Shown one piece after another: positions 25,078-32,414 of a DNA stretch of 35,423 nt (positions are counted from its first letter, which is position 1; every line of letters starts with the position of its first letter). The stretch covers positions 1 to 35,423 of the forward strand of contig CALWSW010000006.1 of the NCBI GenBank assembly GCA_944384305.1. Direction: 5' to 3'. Under the pieces are notes generated by a model. It made no database searches, was not told the DNA's origin, and was given only the letters and a program-made list of their open reading frames with translations. The translations under genes and the position numbers were made by a program. This DNA comes from an uncultured Christensenellaceae bacterium. Lineage in GTDB: Bacteria; Bacillota; Clostridia; Christensenellales; CALWSW01.

Positions 25078-26277
25078 TCAATCGTCGTAGTCCTTATCCC
25101 ACTCGAGGATGCGGCCGGTCGAGGCGCTGATGGTGTACTCGTACTCATAGCGGCCGGAACGGAACTCCACTTCGTAGACCATGATGCCGTCATCGCGCTC
25201 GTACTTCGTGCGCAGCCCCCAAACGCTGCCGGCAGAAAGGCCGGCGTGATCCAGAGCGATCTCCTCTGCCTTATCGGCAGAAACGCTGCCGCCAGCAGAA
25301 CCCGAGGTTTGACGGATGGTCTCCTTTTCGCAGGTAACGACGCGGCCGGTGCTGGCGTCGATCTCGTACTCGTACTTCACATTGCCGGCAATAAACTCAA
25401 ACTCGTAGCGGATGCGGCCATCGTCATAATCCCGGCCGGATTTGTAAAACTCGGCCTCGGAGGCGGAAACGCCAGCGTGGTCCAGCGCGATCGCCTTGGC
25501 TTCAGAGAGGGTGACGGAGCTTCCCGTGCCAGCGCTGTGGCCGTAGTCCTCGGCGTCGTAGCCAATGATCTCGCCGGTCTTGGCCTCGATGTCGTACTCG
25601 TACTTCACGATGTCGGCATAAAATTCGACATCATACGTGGCGCGGCCGTCATCGTAGTCGAATTTTGCCTTGATGAACTCAGCCTTTGCCGTGGTGGTGC
25701 CAGCGTCCTTCACGGCGATCGACTTTGCCTTGCTCACACCAATGTAGTCGCTGTTCCCGCCAGGGCTCACCTGGCTGCCGCTGCCCGAGGAAGCCGGCAA
25801 AAAGTAGTCGATGCTCTGCTGCACGATCTTGCCGCTTGCAGCGTTGAGCTCGTACTCGTCATCACTCGTCAAGCGCTCCTTCAGGAAGGTAACGTCCTCC
25901 GTCTTAAAACCGGCGTCCGCGAGCGCCAGCGACTTTGCCTTCGTCAGGCCGATCGCCGTGCCCGTGCTCGAACCGCGCTGCGAGTAAAAGAGCTCCATCT
26001 CGTACTGCAGCACGTCACCGGTTTGGGCGTCGATGCCGTACTCGTACTCGGCGGTGTCGGTAGTGAGACTCACTTCATAGATCTGCCGTCCATCTTCGCG
26101 GTCAAGCTTGGTGCGAAAGAAGTCCACATCCTCCGAGCGGAAGCCGGAATACTCGAGCGCAGCGGTGCGGGCGGCCGACTGGCCGATGGTCGTGGCGGCG
26201 AGAGCGCCGGTAGAAGCAGCCAGAGCAAAGGAAAGCGCGGCGGTCGCACAAAGGGTTTTGATCAGGTTCTTTTTCAT
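25078..26277 (-). CDS. exported protein with five PepSY repeats
   Basis: A 399-residue exported protein. The signal peptide is MKKNLIKTLCATAALSFALA with cleavage likely near ALAATTIG. Five PepSY domains follow, each running from an SxAKxIAxxxAG helix to a DxxTGxI(L/V) end: about residues 31-94, 108-155, 175-238, 251-314 and 330-395. Repeat 2 lacks about 17 residues between TSDD and EYELNAASG, where the others have GRxxYEVEFxxxxxxYEY, so it is an internal deletion. PepSY domains inhibit proteases or sense at the envelope. It lies just after a histidine kinase and response regulator gene pair and has OmpR-like repeats at its promoter, so it is probably the output or a feedback part of that system. 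GAAGGAGATGATAAACG precedes ATG 26277. Confidence 0.88.
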   Translation of the reverse strand: MKKNLIKTLCATAALSFALAASTGALAATTIGQSAARTAALEYSGFRSEDVDFFRTKLDREDGRQIYEVSLTTDTAEYEYGIDAQTGDVLQYEMELFYSQRGSSTGTAIGLTKAKSLALADAGFKTEDVTFLKERLTSDDEYELNAASGKIVQQSIDYFLPASSGSGSQVSPGGNSDYIGVSKAKSIAVKDAGTTTAKAEFIKAKFDYDDGRATYDVEFYADIVKYEYDIEAKTGEIIGYDAEDYGHSAGTGSSVTLSEAKAIALDHAGVSASEAEFYKSGRDYDDGRIRYEFEFIAGNVKYEYEIDASTGRVVTCEKETIRQTSGSAGGSVSADKAEEIALDHAGLSAGSVWGLRTKYERDDGIMVYEVEFRSGRYEYEYTISASTGRILEWDKDYDD

Positions 26278-26340
26278 CGTTTATCATCTCCTTCAAATTC
26301 TCAGGGGCTTATTTTGCGGCCCTCGTTTCGTTATGGCTTT

Positions 26341-26373
26341 ATTGTAAAGGGCAATAATTAAATTAGAATTAAA
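26341..26373 (-). promoter_or_regulatory. PepSY-gene promoter with OmpR-type direct repeat
   Basis: On the minus strand TTTAATT-CTAA-TTTAATT (26356-26373) gives two 7-base repeats with 4 bases between (11-base period). This is the layout bound by OmpR/PhoB-type regulators. The repeat covers the -35 place of a TACAAT -10 (26341-26346), and the -35 itself is poor, as in activated promoters. The regulator gene is 1.6 kb upstream. Confidence 0.65.
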
Positions 26374-26493
26374 GCCTCCCTCTTTTTTAAAAAGTTTTTG
26401 GCGCGTTTTTCCGGCCGTTTCCCAGGCGGTTTTCCTCTTTGCACATCCCGGCCTGCTCAAGGGATCCAACCCCTTCCTTTATTTCCGTCTGCC

Positions 26494-26499
26494 ATTATA
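26494..26499 (-). promoter_or_regulatory. extended -10 just past the kinase terminator
   Basis: TGG-TATAAT on the minus strand, starting within 10 bases of the terminator end. No -35. It could be a second start for the PepSY gene with a leader of about 210 bases. Confidence 0.45.
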
Positions 26500-26505
26500 C
26501 CACGC

Positions 26506-26539
26506 AAAAGGCGTCCGGATCTCTTTCCGGGCGCCTTTT
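26506..26539. terminator. terminator after the histidine kinase gene
   Basis: A 14-base stem with one mismatch (26506-26519 with 26526-26539), 6-base loop, with TTTTGCG on the minus strand and T5 on the plus strand. Confidence 0.78.
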
Positions 26540-26560
26540 TGCGGCTTTTCTTTTACAGTG

Positions 26561-27955
26561 TCACTCTTCCTTATTTTTGTCTTGCGGGCAAAGCTCCAGC
26601 GAAAAGCAAAAAGTGCTTCCCTTGCCCAGCTCGCTTTCCAGCCAAACCGAGCCGCCGTGGGCCTCTACGATCCACTTGACCATTGAAAGCCCCAAGCCGG
26701 AACCTTCACCGCCATGAGAAGGATCGGCCTGGTAAAAGCGCTCCCACACCTTTTTCTGGTTTTCTTCCGAAATGCCGATGCCGTCGTCCTGCACAGAGAC
26801 GACCGCGCGGTTTCCCATCCGGTGCAGCGCGACTTTGATCTTTCCCCCGTCCTTGCCGTAGCGAACAGCGTTGTCTGTGAGGTTGATGAGCACGCGCATG
26901 ATCAAAGTCTCGTCGGCACACACCCGCACCTCGGGTTCCAAGTCGCTTTCAAAAGTGATGTGCCGTTCCTCTGCGAGCTCGGCCTGCTGCTGAACGATGA
27001 TATCGGTAAGCTCGCTGAGATCGAGCTGTTCCCGATTGAGTTTCTGCGTGCCGCGGTCGGCGCGGGCAAGCATCAGAAGCTGCGAAAGCATGGCCGACAT
27101 CTTTTTGGCCTGCGAGGAGATCACCTGCAGGGCGTGTTCCCGCGCCTCCTCGTGCTCGAGCGCATATTCGCTCTGCGCAATGATGACCGCCGTGGGGGTG
27201 CGCAGCTCGTGCGAGGCGTCAGAAGTAAACTGTTTTTCCTTTTGGAACGACTCTTCGATGCGGTCGAACATTCGGTCAAAGGCGTTGGCCAAAACGTGCA
27301 GCTCGTCGTTGCTCTGCCCCGCGCCGATCCTTCGCGAAAGGTCGCCGCTTTCTGCAATGCTGTCGGCCGTCTGCACGATGCGCTTGACCAGGCCGAAAGA
27401 CCGCTTGGTGATGAGATAGCCGCCGATGAGCGCAACGCACAGGATGATGGGCAGCGCAATGAACGCCAGGCCAAGCAGCGAGGAAAACGTGTTGGTGGCA
27501 GTCGTGAGGTCGGCGCAGCCGCGCACGTAGACCGTTACGCCCTCATCAGAAGTCGCCAAGTCGTAAACGAGCCAGTTCCCATACACCGACAGGCCGTTGC
27601 CGGCGGGGGCAGGCAGTGTAATCCCCTGGGGCAGGACGCCATCCAAAATAAAACCATTGTAATAGACCGCAATGTAGGCGCCGTTTTGATAAAAGGTCAC
27701 ATCCTCAAGCTCCACGAGCACGTTTTCAGTCACCGGATACACACGCGGGTTTAAAAGATCGTCGTCATCCGGTCCGTCGTAATCGTCGATCTCCACCCGT
27801 ACGACCTCCAGTTCTACGGTGGAGATCAGCGTCGCTTCCAAGTCACGCCGGGCCTGTATGCCTCCCACGCTCAGCAAAAAGACCAGCACCAGCGCCAAAA
27901 TGACCAGCAGCGACGCGGCATACCAGAACGTGATCTTTGCTTTGACAGACATCAT
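26561..27955 (-). CDS. two-component sensor histidine kinase
   Basis: A 464-residue membrane kinase. Transmembrane segments lie near residues 12-33 and 160-184, with an outside sensor region of about 125 residues between them that includes an acidic DDYDGPDDDD stretch. A HAMP linker follows, then the HisKA domain with the phospho-accepting His near residue 248 in SDASHELRTPTAV. The ATP-binding domain shows NLTDNAVRYG, DDGIGIS and GSGLGLSMVKWI. The start overlaps the response regulator stop by four bases (ATGA). The signal it senses is unknown. Together with the regulator it probably controls the PepSY-repeat gene downstream. Confidence 0.94.
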   Translation of the reverse strand: MMSVKAKITFWYAASLLVILALVLVFLLSVGGIQARRDLEATLISTVELEVVRVEIDDYDGPDDDDLLNPRVYPVTENVLVELEDVTFYQNGAYIAVYYNGFILDGVLPQGITLPAPAGNGLSVYGNWLVYDLATSDEGVTVYVRGCADLTTATNTFSSLLGLAFIALPIILCVALIGGYLITKRSFGLVKRIVQTADSIAESGDLSRRIGAGQSNDELHVLANAFDRMFDRIEESFQKEKQFTSDASHELRTPTAVIIAQSEYALEHEEAREHALQVISSQAKKMSAMLSQLLMLARADRGTQKLNREQLDLSELTDIIVQQQAELAEERHITFESDLEPEVRVCADETLIMRVLINLTDNAVRYGKDGGKIKVALHRMGNRAVVSVQDDGIGISEENQKKVWERFYQADPSHGGEGSGLGLSMVKWIVEAHGGSVWLESELGKGSTFCFSLELCPQDKNKEE

Positions 27956-28626
27956 TCCTCCGTCCGCAGCACATAGCCTGCGCCGCGCACCGTGTGGATA
28001 AGCTTTTTCTCACGCCCCTCGTCGATCTTTTTGCGCAGGTACCGGATGTAAACATCGACCACATTGGAGCCGCCGTCGTAATCAAAGCTCCAAAGATGTT
28101 CTGTGATGCGCTCGCGCGAGAGCACGACGCCGGCGTTGCGGGCCATGTATTCCAGCACGTCGAATTCCTTTGCCGTAAGGGAAACGGCCTTTCCCGCTCT
28201 ATGGACCGTGCGGGCGCTGCAGTCGATGGTCAGATCCCCAACGGCAATGGTGTTGCTCGCCGTGCCGGAAACGTGGCGCATCATGACGCGGATGCGGGCA
28301 AGCAGCTCTTTAAGCGCAAAAGGCTTTACCAAATAATCGTCTGCCCCGGCATCCAGGCCGCGCACGCGGTCGTCGATGCTGTCTCGCGCGGTCAGCAAAA
28401 GCACCGGCGTCTTCTTTCCCGCCGCGCGCAGGCCGCGCAGCACCTCCAGGCCGTCCCGCCCGGGGAGCATTATGTCCAGCACCACGGCGTCGTACTCCGC
28501 CGCCGCCAGATAATCTTCCGCATCGAGGCCGTTCAGGCAGGAATCCACGCTGTAACGCTCCTGCGCCAGCTTTTTAACAATAATCTCATTCAATCCCGGC
28601 TCATCTTCTACTACAAGGATCCGCAT
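27952..28626 (-). CDS. OmpR-family response regulator
   Basis: A 224-residue two-component regulator. The receiver domain (residues 1-115) has the acidic pocket in VVEDEPG, the phospho-accepting Asp in AVVLDIMLPGRDG, the conserved Thr in LLTARD and Lys in LVKPFALKELLAR. The winged helix-turn-helix (residues 125-222) shows LTAKEFDVLEYMARN and VDVYIRYLRKKID. ATG 28626 is chosen over GTG 28632 because AGGAGA directly abuts the GTG but is 6 bases from the ATG. It overlaps the kinase gene by four bases. Confidence 0.95.
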   Translation of the reverse strand: MRILVVEDEPGLNEIIVKKLAQERYSVDSCLNGLDAEDYLAAAEYDAVVLDIMLPGRDGLEVLRGLRAAGKKTPVLLLTARDSIDDRVRGLDAGADDYLVKPFALKELLARIRVMMRHVSGTASNTIAVGDLTIDCSARTVHRAGKAVSLTAKEFDVLEYMARNAGVVLSRERITEHLWSFDYDGGSNVVDVYIRYLRKKIDEGREKKLIHTVRGAGYVLRTEE

Positions 28627-28662
28627 GGGCACTCTCCTTCCATTCTATTTTTGTTTTTTTAT

Positions 28663-28668
28663 ATTCTA
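28663..28668 (-). promoter_or_regulatory. extended -10 for the two-component operon
   Basis: TGG-TAGAAT on the minus strand about 40 bases before the response regulator ATG. The -35 is poor. It follows directly after a terminator, so it must be near the real start. Confidence 0.5.
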
Positions 28669-28693
28669 CCATGAAGCAGATTAAGAGAACATG

Positions 28694-28724
28694 AAAAACC
28701 GGGAGCTTTGCCCCCGGTTTTTTT
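28694..28724. terminator. terminator after the ECF S-component gene
   Basis: A 13-base stem with one G-U pair (28694-28706 with 28710-28722) and a 3-base loop, with TTTTTC on the minus strand and T7 on the plus strand. Confidence 0.82.
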
Positions 28725-28742
28725 ACTGGTTCCGCAGATTGT

Positions 28743-29245
28743 TTAAAGTTCTTTCACGCGCAGCACGACCGGGGAAAACACCAGCCCAATGACGACGCCC
28801 GATACGCCCTGGATAAGATTGGGCAAAATTGCACCGGCAGCGGTCTGCGCGTTGTACATGATGCACTCGGCAAGGAAGTAGCCCAGCGCCATCACAGCTT
28901 CACACAGCACAAACAACAGCGCCGCTTTGAGAAAGCTGAACTTTTTGCCCGCAGCCTTTTTAAAATACAAGCCGGCGATCAGCCCCATTGCGCCTTTGAC
29001 GATGGCGGTGGGGATCATGTAATAAGCATAGCGCCCAACAGGTCGGCAAGCGCGCTGCCCAGCGCGCCCGCCACCGCGCCCCAGGGGCCCAGGTAGGCAG
29101 AAGCGGCAAAGATCATGCCGTCGCCCAGATGCACATAACCGCTGGTAATGGGCACCGGAAGTTTTAAAAACATCGTGGCAACGGCAATGAGCGCAGTAAA
29201 CACCCCGCCAAAAGCCAGCTTGCGGATGCGCTTGTCGGTATTCAT
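28743..29245 (-). pseudogene. ECF transporter S component, broken by a one-base frameshift
   Basis: The S component of an energy-coupling factor vitamin transporter binds the substrate in the membrane. Read in two frames, the protein is continuous. Frame 1 starts at ATG 29245 (MNTDKRIRKLAFGGVFTALI) and runs to SALADLLG. Then one base seems missing near 29030-29035, and the family sequence goes on as YAYYMIPTAIVKGAMGLIAG in the next frame, to the stop at 28743. Read uncorrected, frame 1 ends at TGA 29015-29017. The repaired length, about 167 residues with six membrane segments, is normal for the family. The ligand is unknown. The shift could be a true mutation, a sequencing error or, less likely, two coupled genes, since ATGA overlaps at the break. 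It lies 68 bases after cysK. Confidence 0.8.
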
Positions 29246-29313
29246 TATGAAAGATCTCCTTTTTTCTGCCTCACACGGCAGTGTAGCAAACAAAGTAAAG
29301 CAGAACTGTGCGT

Positions 29314-30246
29314 CTACTCGGCAAACAGCGGAGTGGACAGGTAGCGTTCGCCCGTGTCGGGCAAAAGCGCAACGATGGTCTTCCCTGCAAATTCCGGGCG
29401 CTTGGCAAGCTGAATGGCCGCGTACACAGCAGCGCCCGAAGAAATGCCGCAAAAAACGCCCTCTACCTTTGCGAGCATTCGCGCACACTCGTAAGCCTCG
29501 TCATCAGCGACGGCAATGACCTCGTCGTAGGCCGTGCGGTCCAGCAGCTTGGGAACGAAGTTCGCGCCAATGCCCATGATGCCGTGCGGGCCGGCTTTGC
29601 CGCCGGAAAGCAGCGGTGAAGAAAGCGGCTCGACCGCCGCAACGTGTACTTTGGGATCGTGTGCCTTCAGCCCCCGGCTGACGCCGGTGATGGTGCCGCC
29701 CGAGCCCACGCCGGCCACAAAGGCATCGACCTTGCCCTCGGTATCGTTCCAGATCTCTTCAGCCGTGGTCTCTACATGCGCGCGAGCGTTGGCCGGGTTT
29801 TCGAACTGCCCCGGCATCCATGCGCCGGGATTTTCCCGAATGATCTCTTCGGCTTTTTCTACGGCGCCCGCCATGCCGGCGGCAGCGTCCGTGAGCACCA
29901 ATTCGGCGCCGAGGGCACGCAGCAGCGCCTTGCGCTCTTCGCTCATGGAAGCCGGCATCGTAAGGATCAGGCGGTAGCCTCGCGCCGAAGCGATATAGGC
30001 CAGGCCCACGCCGGTGTTGCCGCTCGTAGGCTCTACGATCAGTCCGCCCGGGCAGAGCTTGCCGGTCTTTTCCGCATCGTCGATCATGTAGAGCGCAGCG
30101 CGGTCTTTGGCGCTCCCCAAGGGGTTAAAAGCCTCCAGCTTTAAAAGAAGAACGGCGTCTAACCCGAGTTTCTTTTCCATGCGCCGGGCATGGAGCAAGG
30201 GCGTATGGCCAATGAGCTGTTCAATGGATTCGGCAACACGAGACAT
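29314..30246 (-). CDS. cysK: cysteine synthase A (O-acetylserine sulfhydrylase)
   Basis: CysK joins O-acetylserine, made by CysE, with sulfide to give cysteine. This PLP enzyme has 310 residues. The PLP Lys47 lies in NPLGSAKDRA, the substrate loop is PTSGNTGVGL, and the phosphate-binding glycines are in GVGSGGTITGV; the ending is LLPDTGERYLST. ATG 30246 is chosen because GGGAGG precedes it and SRVAESIEQLIGHTPLL is the family opening; a longer reading frame upstream covers the leader RNA and is not coding. It has its own consensus promoter and a long structured leader. CysE is 14 kb away, under a T-box instead. Confidence 0.95.
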   Translation of the reverse strand: MSRVAESIEQLIGHTPLLHARRMEKKLGLDAVLLLKLEAFNPLGSAKDRAALYMIDDAEKTGKLCPGGLIVEPTSGNTGVGLAYIASARGYRLILTMPASMSEERKALLRALGAELVLTDAAAGMAGAVEKAEEIIRENPGAWMPGQFENPANARAHVETTAEEIWNDTEGKVDAFVAGVGSGGTITGVSRGLKAHDPKVHVAAVEPLSSPLLSGGKAGPHGIMGIGANFVPKLLDRTAYDEVIAVADDEAYECARMLAKVEGVFCGISSGAAVYAAIQLAKRPEFAGKTIVALLPDTGERYLSTPLFAE

Positions 30247-30299
30247 GGCAAACCTCCCAAACGTCGGTTCTGCAGCGTGATAGGCAAAACAACAAATTC

Positions 30300-30383
30300 C
30301 AAAACGCCGCATTGGCCCCAACTGCGCCCGGCAAAATAAAATCCCGCAAGAAGCGGGCAGCGCGTGCCAATGCCGGCGTTTTG
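30300..30383 (-). promoter_or_regulatory. unrecognised structured leader RNA of cysK
   Basis: The RNA begins almost at the promoter's start point. A 17-base-pair outer stem (30366-30383 with 30300-30316, one bulged G) encloses a 49-base interior. Inside is a terminator-like hairpin CCCGC-TTCTT-GCGGG followed by ATTTTATTTT (30333-30357). The segment CTGCCCG (30354-30360) could instead pair with CGGGCGCAG (30322-30330), which would undo that terminator. There is no T-box core and no S-box (SAM-I) core. It looks like a riboswitch or attenuator of a class I do not recognise. Confidence 0.6.
30333..30357 (-). terminator. terminator-like hairpin inside the cysK leader
   Basis: CCCGC (30353-30357) pairs with GCGGG (30343-30347) across a 5-base loop, then ATTTTATTTT on the minus strand. 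The stem is short but the U-tract is long. Confidence 0.6.
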
Positions 30384-30388
30384 CTGAA

Positions 30389-30417
30389 ATTATACGTCGA
30401 ATTCCCCGGACTGTCAA
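30389..30417 (-). promoter_or_regulatory. promoter of cysK
   Basis: Perfect consensus TTGACA (30412-30417) and TATAAT (30389-30394) on the minus strand, 17 bases apart. Such a strong core promoter fits control after initiation by the leader. The interval 30420-30630 shows no gene and no feature I can name. Confidence 0.92.
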
Positions 30418-30630
30418 CGCGAGGCCCCACAAGGCTTTTTAGTGCCCTCAAAATAATTTCAAGCGCAGTGCAGCATTTGCCGCAAAAACTGCAATATATA
30501 AGGTAAAGCCGGCACAGCCACAACGGAAGCGATCATATGAAAAGAACGGCGCCGTGATTTGGCCTTTTCCTCTTTCCAAACGGTTTTTCCGCGGCCCGGC
30601 GCTCTTTCGGCGCCGCGCCAGCGCTTTTTC

Positions 30631-30659
30631 TTTACAAACGCACCATTCAGAACTATACT
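30631..30659 (+). promoter_or_regulatory. promoter of the TIGR01440-to-metY operon
   Basis: TTTACA (30631-30636) and TATACT (30654-30659) on the plus strand with a 17-base spacer, about 57 bases before the first ATG. Confidence 0.82.
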
Positions 30660-30715
30660 TGAAAAAAAGGCGGAAGAAGATCTGAAGCCATGTTCCTTTG
30701 GGAGGCGACCGCAAA

Positions 30716-31276
30716 ATGGAGGAAGTATTCTGCAGCATACAGCGTGAGGCCAGGGCAGCGATCACCGCTTTGCTCAGCGCCGCTCATTTAAAAAAAGGAG
30801 AGATCCTTGTCGTTGGGTGCAGCACCAGCGAAGTGCTGGGAAAACATATTGGCAAGGGTTCTTCGGAAGACGTGGCAAAGGCGATTTTGAGCGCGTTTTT
30901 GCCCGTTGCAAGGGAAGCGGGTATTTTCCTCGCTTTTCAGTGCTGTGAGCACCTCAACCGCGCGCTCGTGGTGGAGCGTGCCTGCATGGAACGGTACCAG
31001 CTGGAAGAGGTGACGGTCCGCCCCGCCCTGCACGCCGGCGGCGCCATGGCTATGTGTGCCTACGAAGCGTTTGAAGAGCCCTGCGTGGTAGAAACCATCC
31101 AGGCACACGCGGGCATCGACATCGGCGACACCCTCATCGGGATGCACCTGCGCCGGGTCGCCGTGCCGGTGCGCTGCGAAACCAGCCGTATCGGCGAAGC
31201 GAATGTCGTTATGGCCCGCACCCGTCCCAAGTATATCGGCGGCCCTCGCGCACAGTACGACACCGACGCCCTCTGA
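30716..31276 (+). CDS. TIGR01440 / UPF0340 (YwlG-like) family protein
   Basis: A 186-residue protein of the conserved UPF0340 family (B. subtilis YwlG), function unknown. The family phrases are visible: LVVGCSTSEVLGKHIGKGSS, FLAFQCCEHLNRALVVER, RPALHAGGAMA and ARTRPKYIGGPRAQYD. No membrane segment or signal is seen. ATG 30716 is chosen because GGGAGG lies 10 bases before it, while an earlier in-frame codon has no ribosome site. It is the first gene of a five-gene operon, 15 bases before the MBL gene. Confidence 0.92.
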   Translation: MEEVFCSIQREARAAITALLSAAHLKKGEILVVGCSTSEVLGKHIGKGSSEDVAKAILSAFLPVAREAGIFLAFQCCEHLNRALVVERACMERYQLEEVTVRPALHAGGAMAMCAYEAFEEPCVVETIQAHAGIDIGDTLIGMHLRRVAVPVRCETSRIGEANVVMARTRPKYIGGPRAQYDTDAL

Positions 31277-31291
31277 GAAAGGAGCACCGCC

Positions 31292-31996
31292 ATCAAAGTC
31301 CAATACCTGCATCACAGCGGCTTTGCCTTCTTTTTTGACAGGGCAAACGTTGTGATCGATTATTTTGAATCGCCCGAAGGCGCAGCCCCGCCCGCAGAGT
31401 TGTTTTGTTCTGAAAAGCCGCTCTATGTGCTTGCCAGCCACCGCCATCGAGACCACTTTTCCCCCGCTGTTTTAACCTGGCAGGAGAAAAAAGACGATAT
31501 TATTTACGTCTTTTCTTCCGACATCGCGAACAGGCCAAAGGGGTGCATCGTCCTTTCCCCCGGGGAAGTTTACGAGGATGGCGCGCTTCGCATCTCGGCC
31601 TTTGGTTCTACCGACGAAGGGGTCTCCTTCGCGCTCGAATGCGGCGGCAGCAAGGTCTTTCACGCCGGCGATCTCAACGACTGGCACTGGACGGGCGAGT
31701 CGACGGAAGAGGAAATGGCTGCGATGCAGCAGGCCTTTGAAGAGATTTTAGCCAACATCGCCGCTAAGTACCCGGCCTTTGATTTGGCCTGTTTCCCGGT
31801 CGATCCGCGCATGGAGGGCGACTACGCCCGCGGCGCAAAAGAGTTTTTGGCCCGCGTCCGCTGCAGGGTCTTTGTTCCCATGCATTTCTGGGGGAACTTT
31901 AGCGCAGCGGCGGCATTTGCCCCTGCTGCACTGGCCGCCAAGGCGCGCTTTTTCTGCCCGCAGGCCCCGGGCGACTGTTTGACGCTCGACGAATGA
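31292..31996 (+). CDS. MBL-fold metallo-hydrolase with an ATC start codon
   Basis: A 234-residue metallo-beta-lactamase-fold protein of the Lactamase_B_3 type. The zinc motif reads ASHRHRDHFSP, and a later metal ligand lies in FHAGDLNDWHW. The opening IKVQYLHHSGFAFFFD is the family's first strand and needs a start at ATC 31292. AAAGGAG lies 7 bases before that codon. In frame there is no ATG, GTG or TTG between the stop of the previous gene (31274-31276) and this point, and the next start-like codon, GTG 31352, would lose the HHSG strand. ATC initiation is rare; a point change from ATG is possible. The substrate is unknown. Confidence 0.85.
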   Translation: MKVQYLHHSGFAFFFDRANVVIDYFESPEGAAPPAELFCSEKPLYVLASHRHRDHFSPAVLTWQEKKDDIIYVFSSDIANRPKGCIVLSPGEVYEDGALRISAFGSTDEGVSFALECGGSKVFHAGDLNDWHWTGESTEEEMAAMQQAFEEILANIAAKYPAFDLACFPVDPRMEGDYARGAKEFLARVRCRVFVPMHFWGNFSAAAAFAPAALAAKARFFCPQAPGDCLTLDE

Positions 31997-32024
31997 CCGC
32001 CCACAGATTTTTAGGAGGTATTCC

Positions 32025-32396
32025 ATGAAATTTACGATGGTCCACAACAACCTCAACGTGTTCGACCTTGAAAAATCCCTGCGTTTTTACCAGGAAGCGC
32101 TCGGTTTGACCGTTGTGCGCGAAAAGCACGCCGAAGACGGTTCCTACAAGATCGTGTACCTTGGCGACGGCACGAGCTCGCACCAGCTGGAGCTGACCTG
32201 GCTGCGGGACATGGACCGCCCCTATGACCTCGGCGACAATGAGTTCCACCTCGCCTTTGCAGTAGACGACATGGAAGCCGCCCACAAAAAGCACGCCGAG
32301 ATGGGCTGTATTTGTTATGAAAACCCCAAGATGGGCATCTACTTCATCAACGACCCCGACGATTACTGGCTGGAGATCGTTCCCGTTAAAAAATAA
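32025..32396 (+). CDS. VOC-family protein (glyoxalase I-like)
   Basis: A 123-residue protein of the vicinal oxygen chelate fold. Metal ligands are seen at His7 (MVHNNLNVFD), Glu in HQLELTW, His in NEFHLAFAVDD and Glu near the end in DYWLEIVP. The sequence is close in length and pattern to bacterial lactoylglutathione lyase (GloA), which detoxifies methylglyoxal, but VOC enzymes have many substrates and Clostridia often lack glutathione. AGGAGG lies before ATG 32025. It is 28 bases after the MBL hydrolase; in other bacteria an MBL enzyme (GloB) follows GloA, so the pair may be a glyoxalase-like unit, which is inference. Confidence 0.88.
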   Translation: MKFTMVHNNLNVFDLEKSLRFYQEALGLTVVREKHAEDGSYKIVYLGDGTSSHQLELTWLRDMDRPYDLGDNEFHLAFAVDDMEAAHKKHAEMGCICYENPKMGIYFINDPDDYWLEIVPVKK

Positions 32397-32414
32397 CCGC
32401 AGGGGAGGACCTGG

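Noticed and set aside
26278-26560. Cyclic-di-GMP riboswitch in the leader of the PepSY gene
   Set aside because: A few short resemblances (GATGTGCAAAG) but no conserved core or tetraloop receptor.
29015-29018. Two separate small membrane proteins joined by ATGA coupling
   Set aside because: The family sequence just before the second ATG (YAYY) is encoded in the second frame, which only makes sense if the gene was once continuous. Kept as a minor possibility in the findings.
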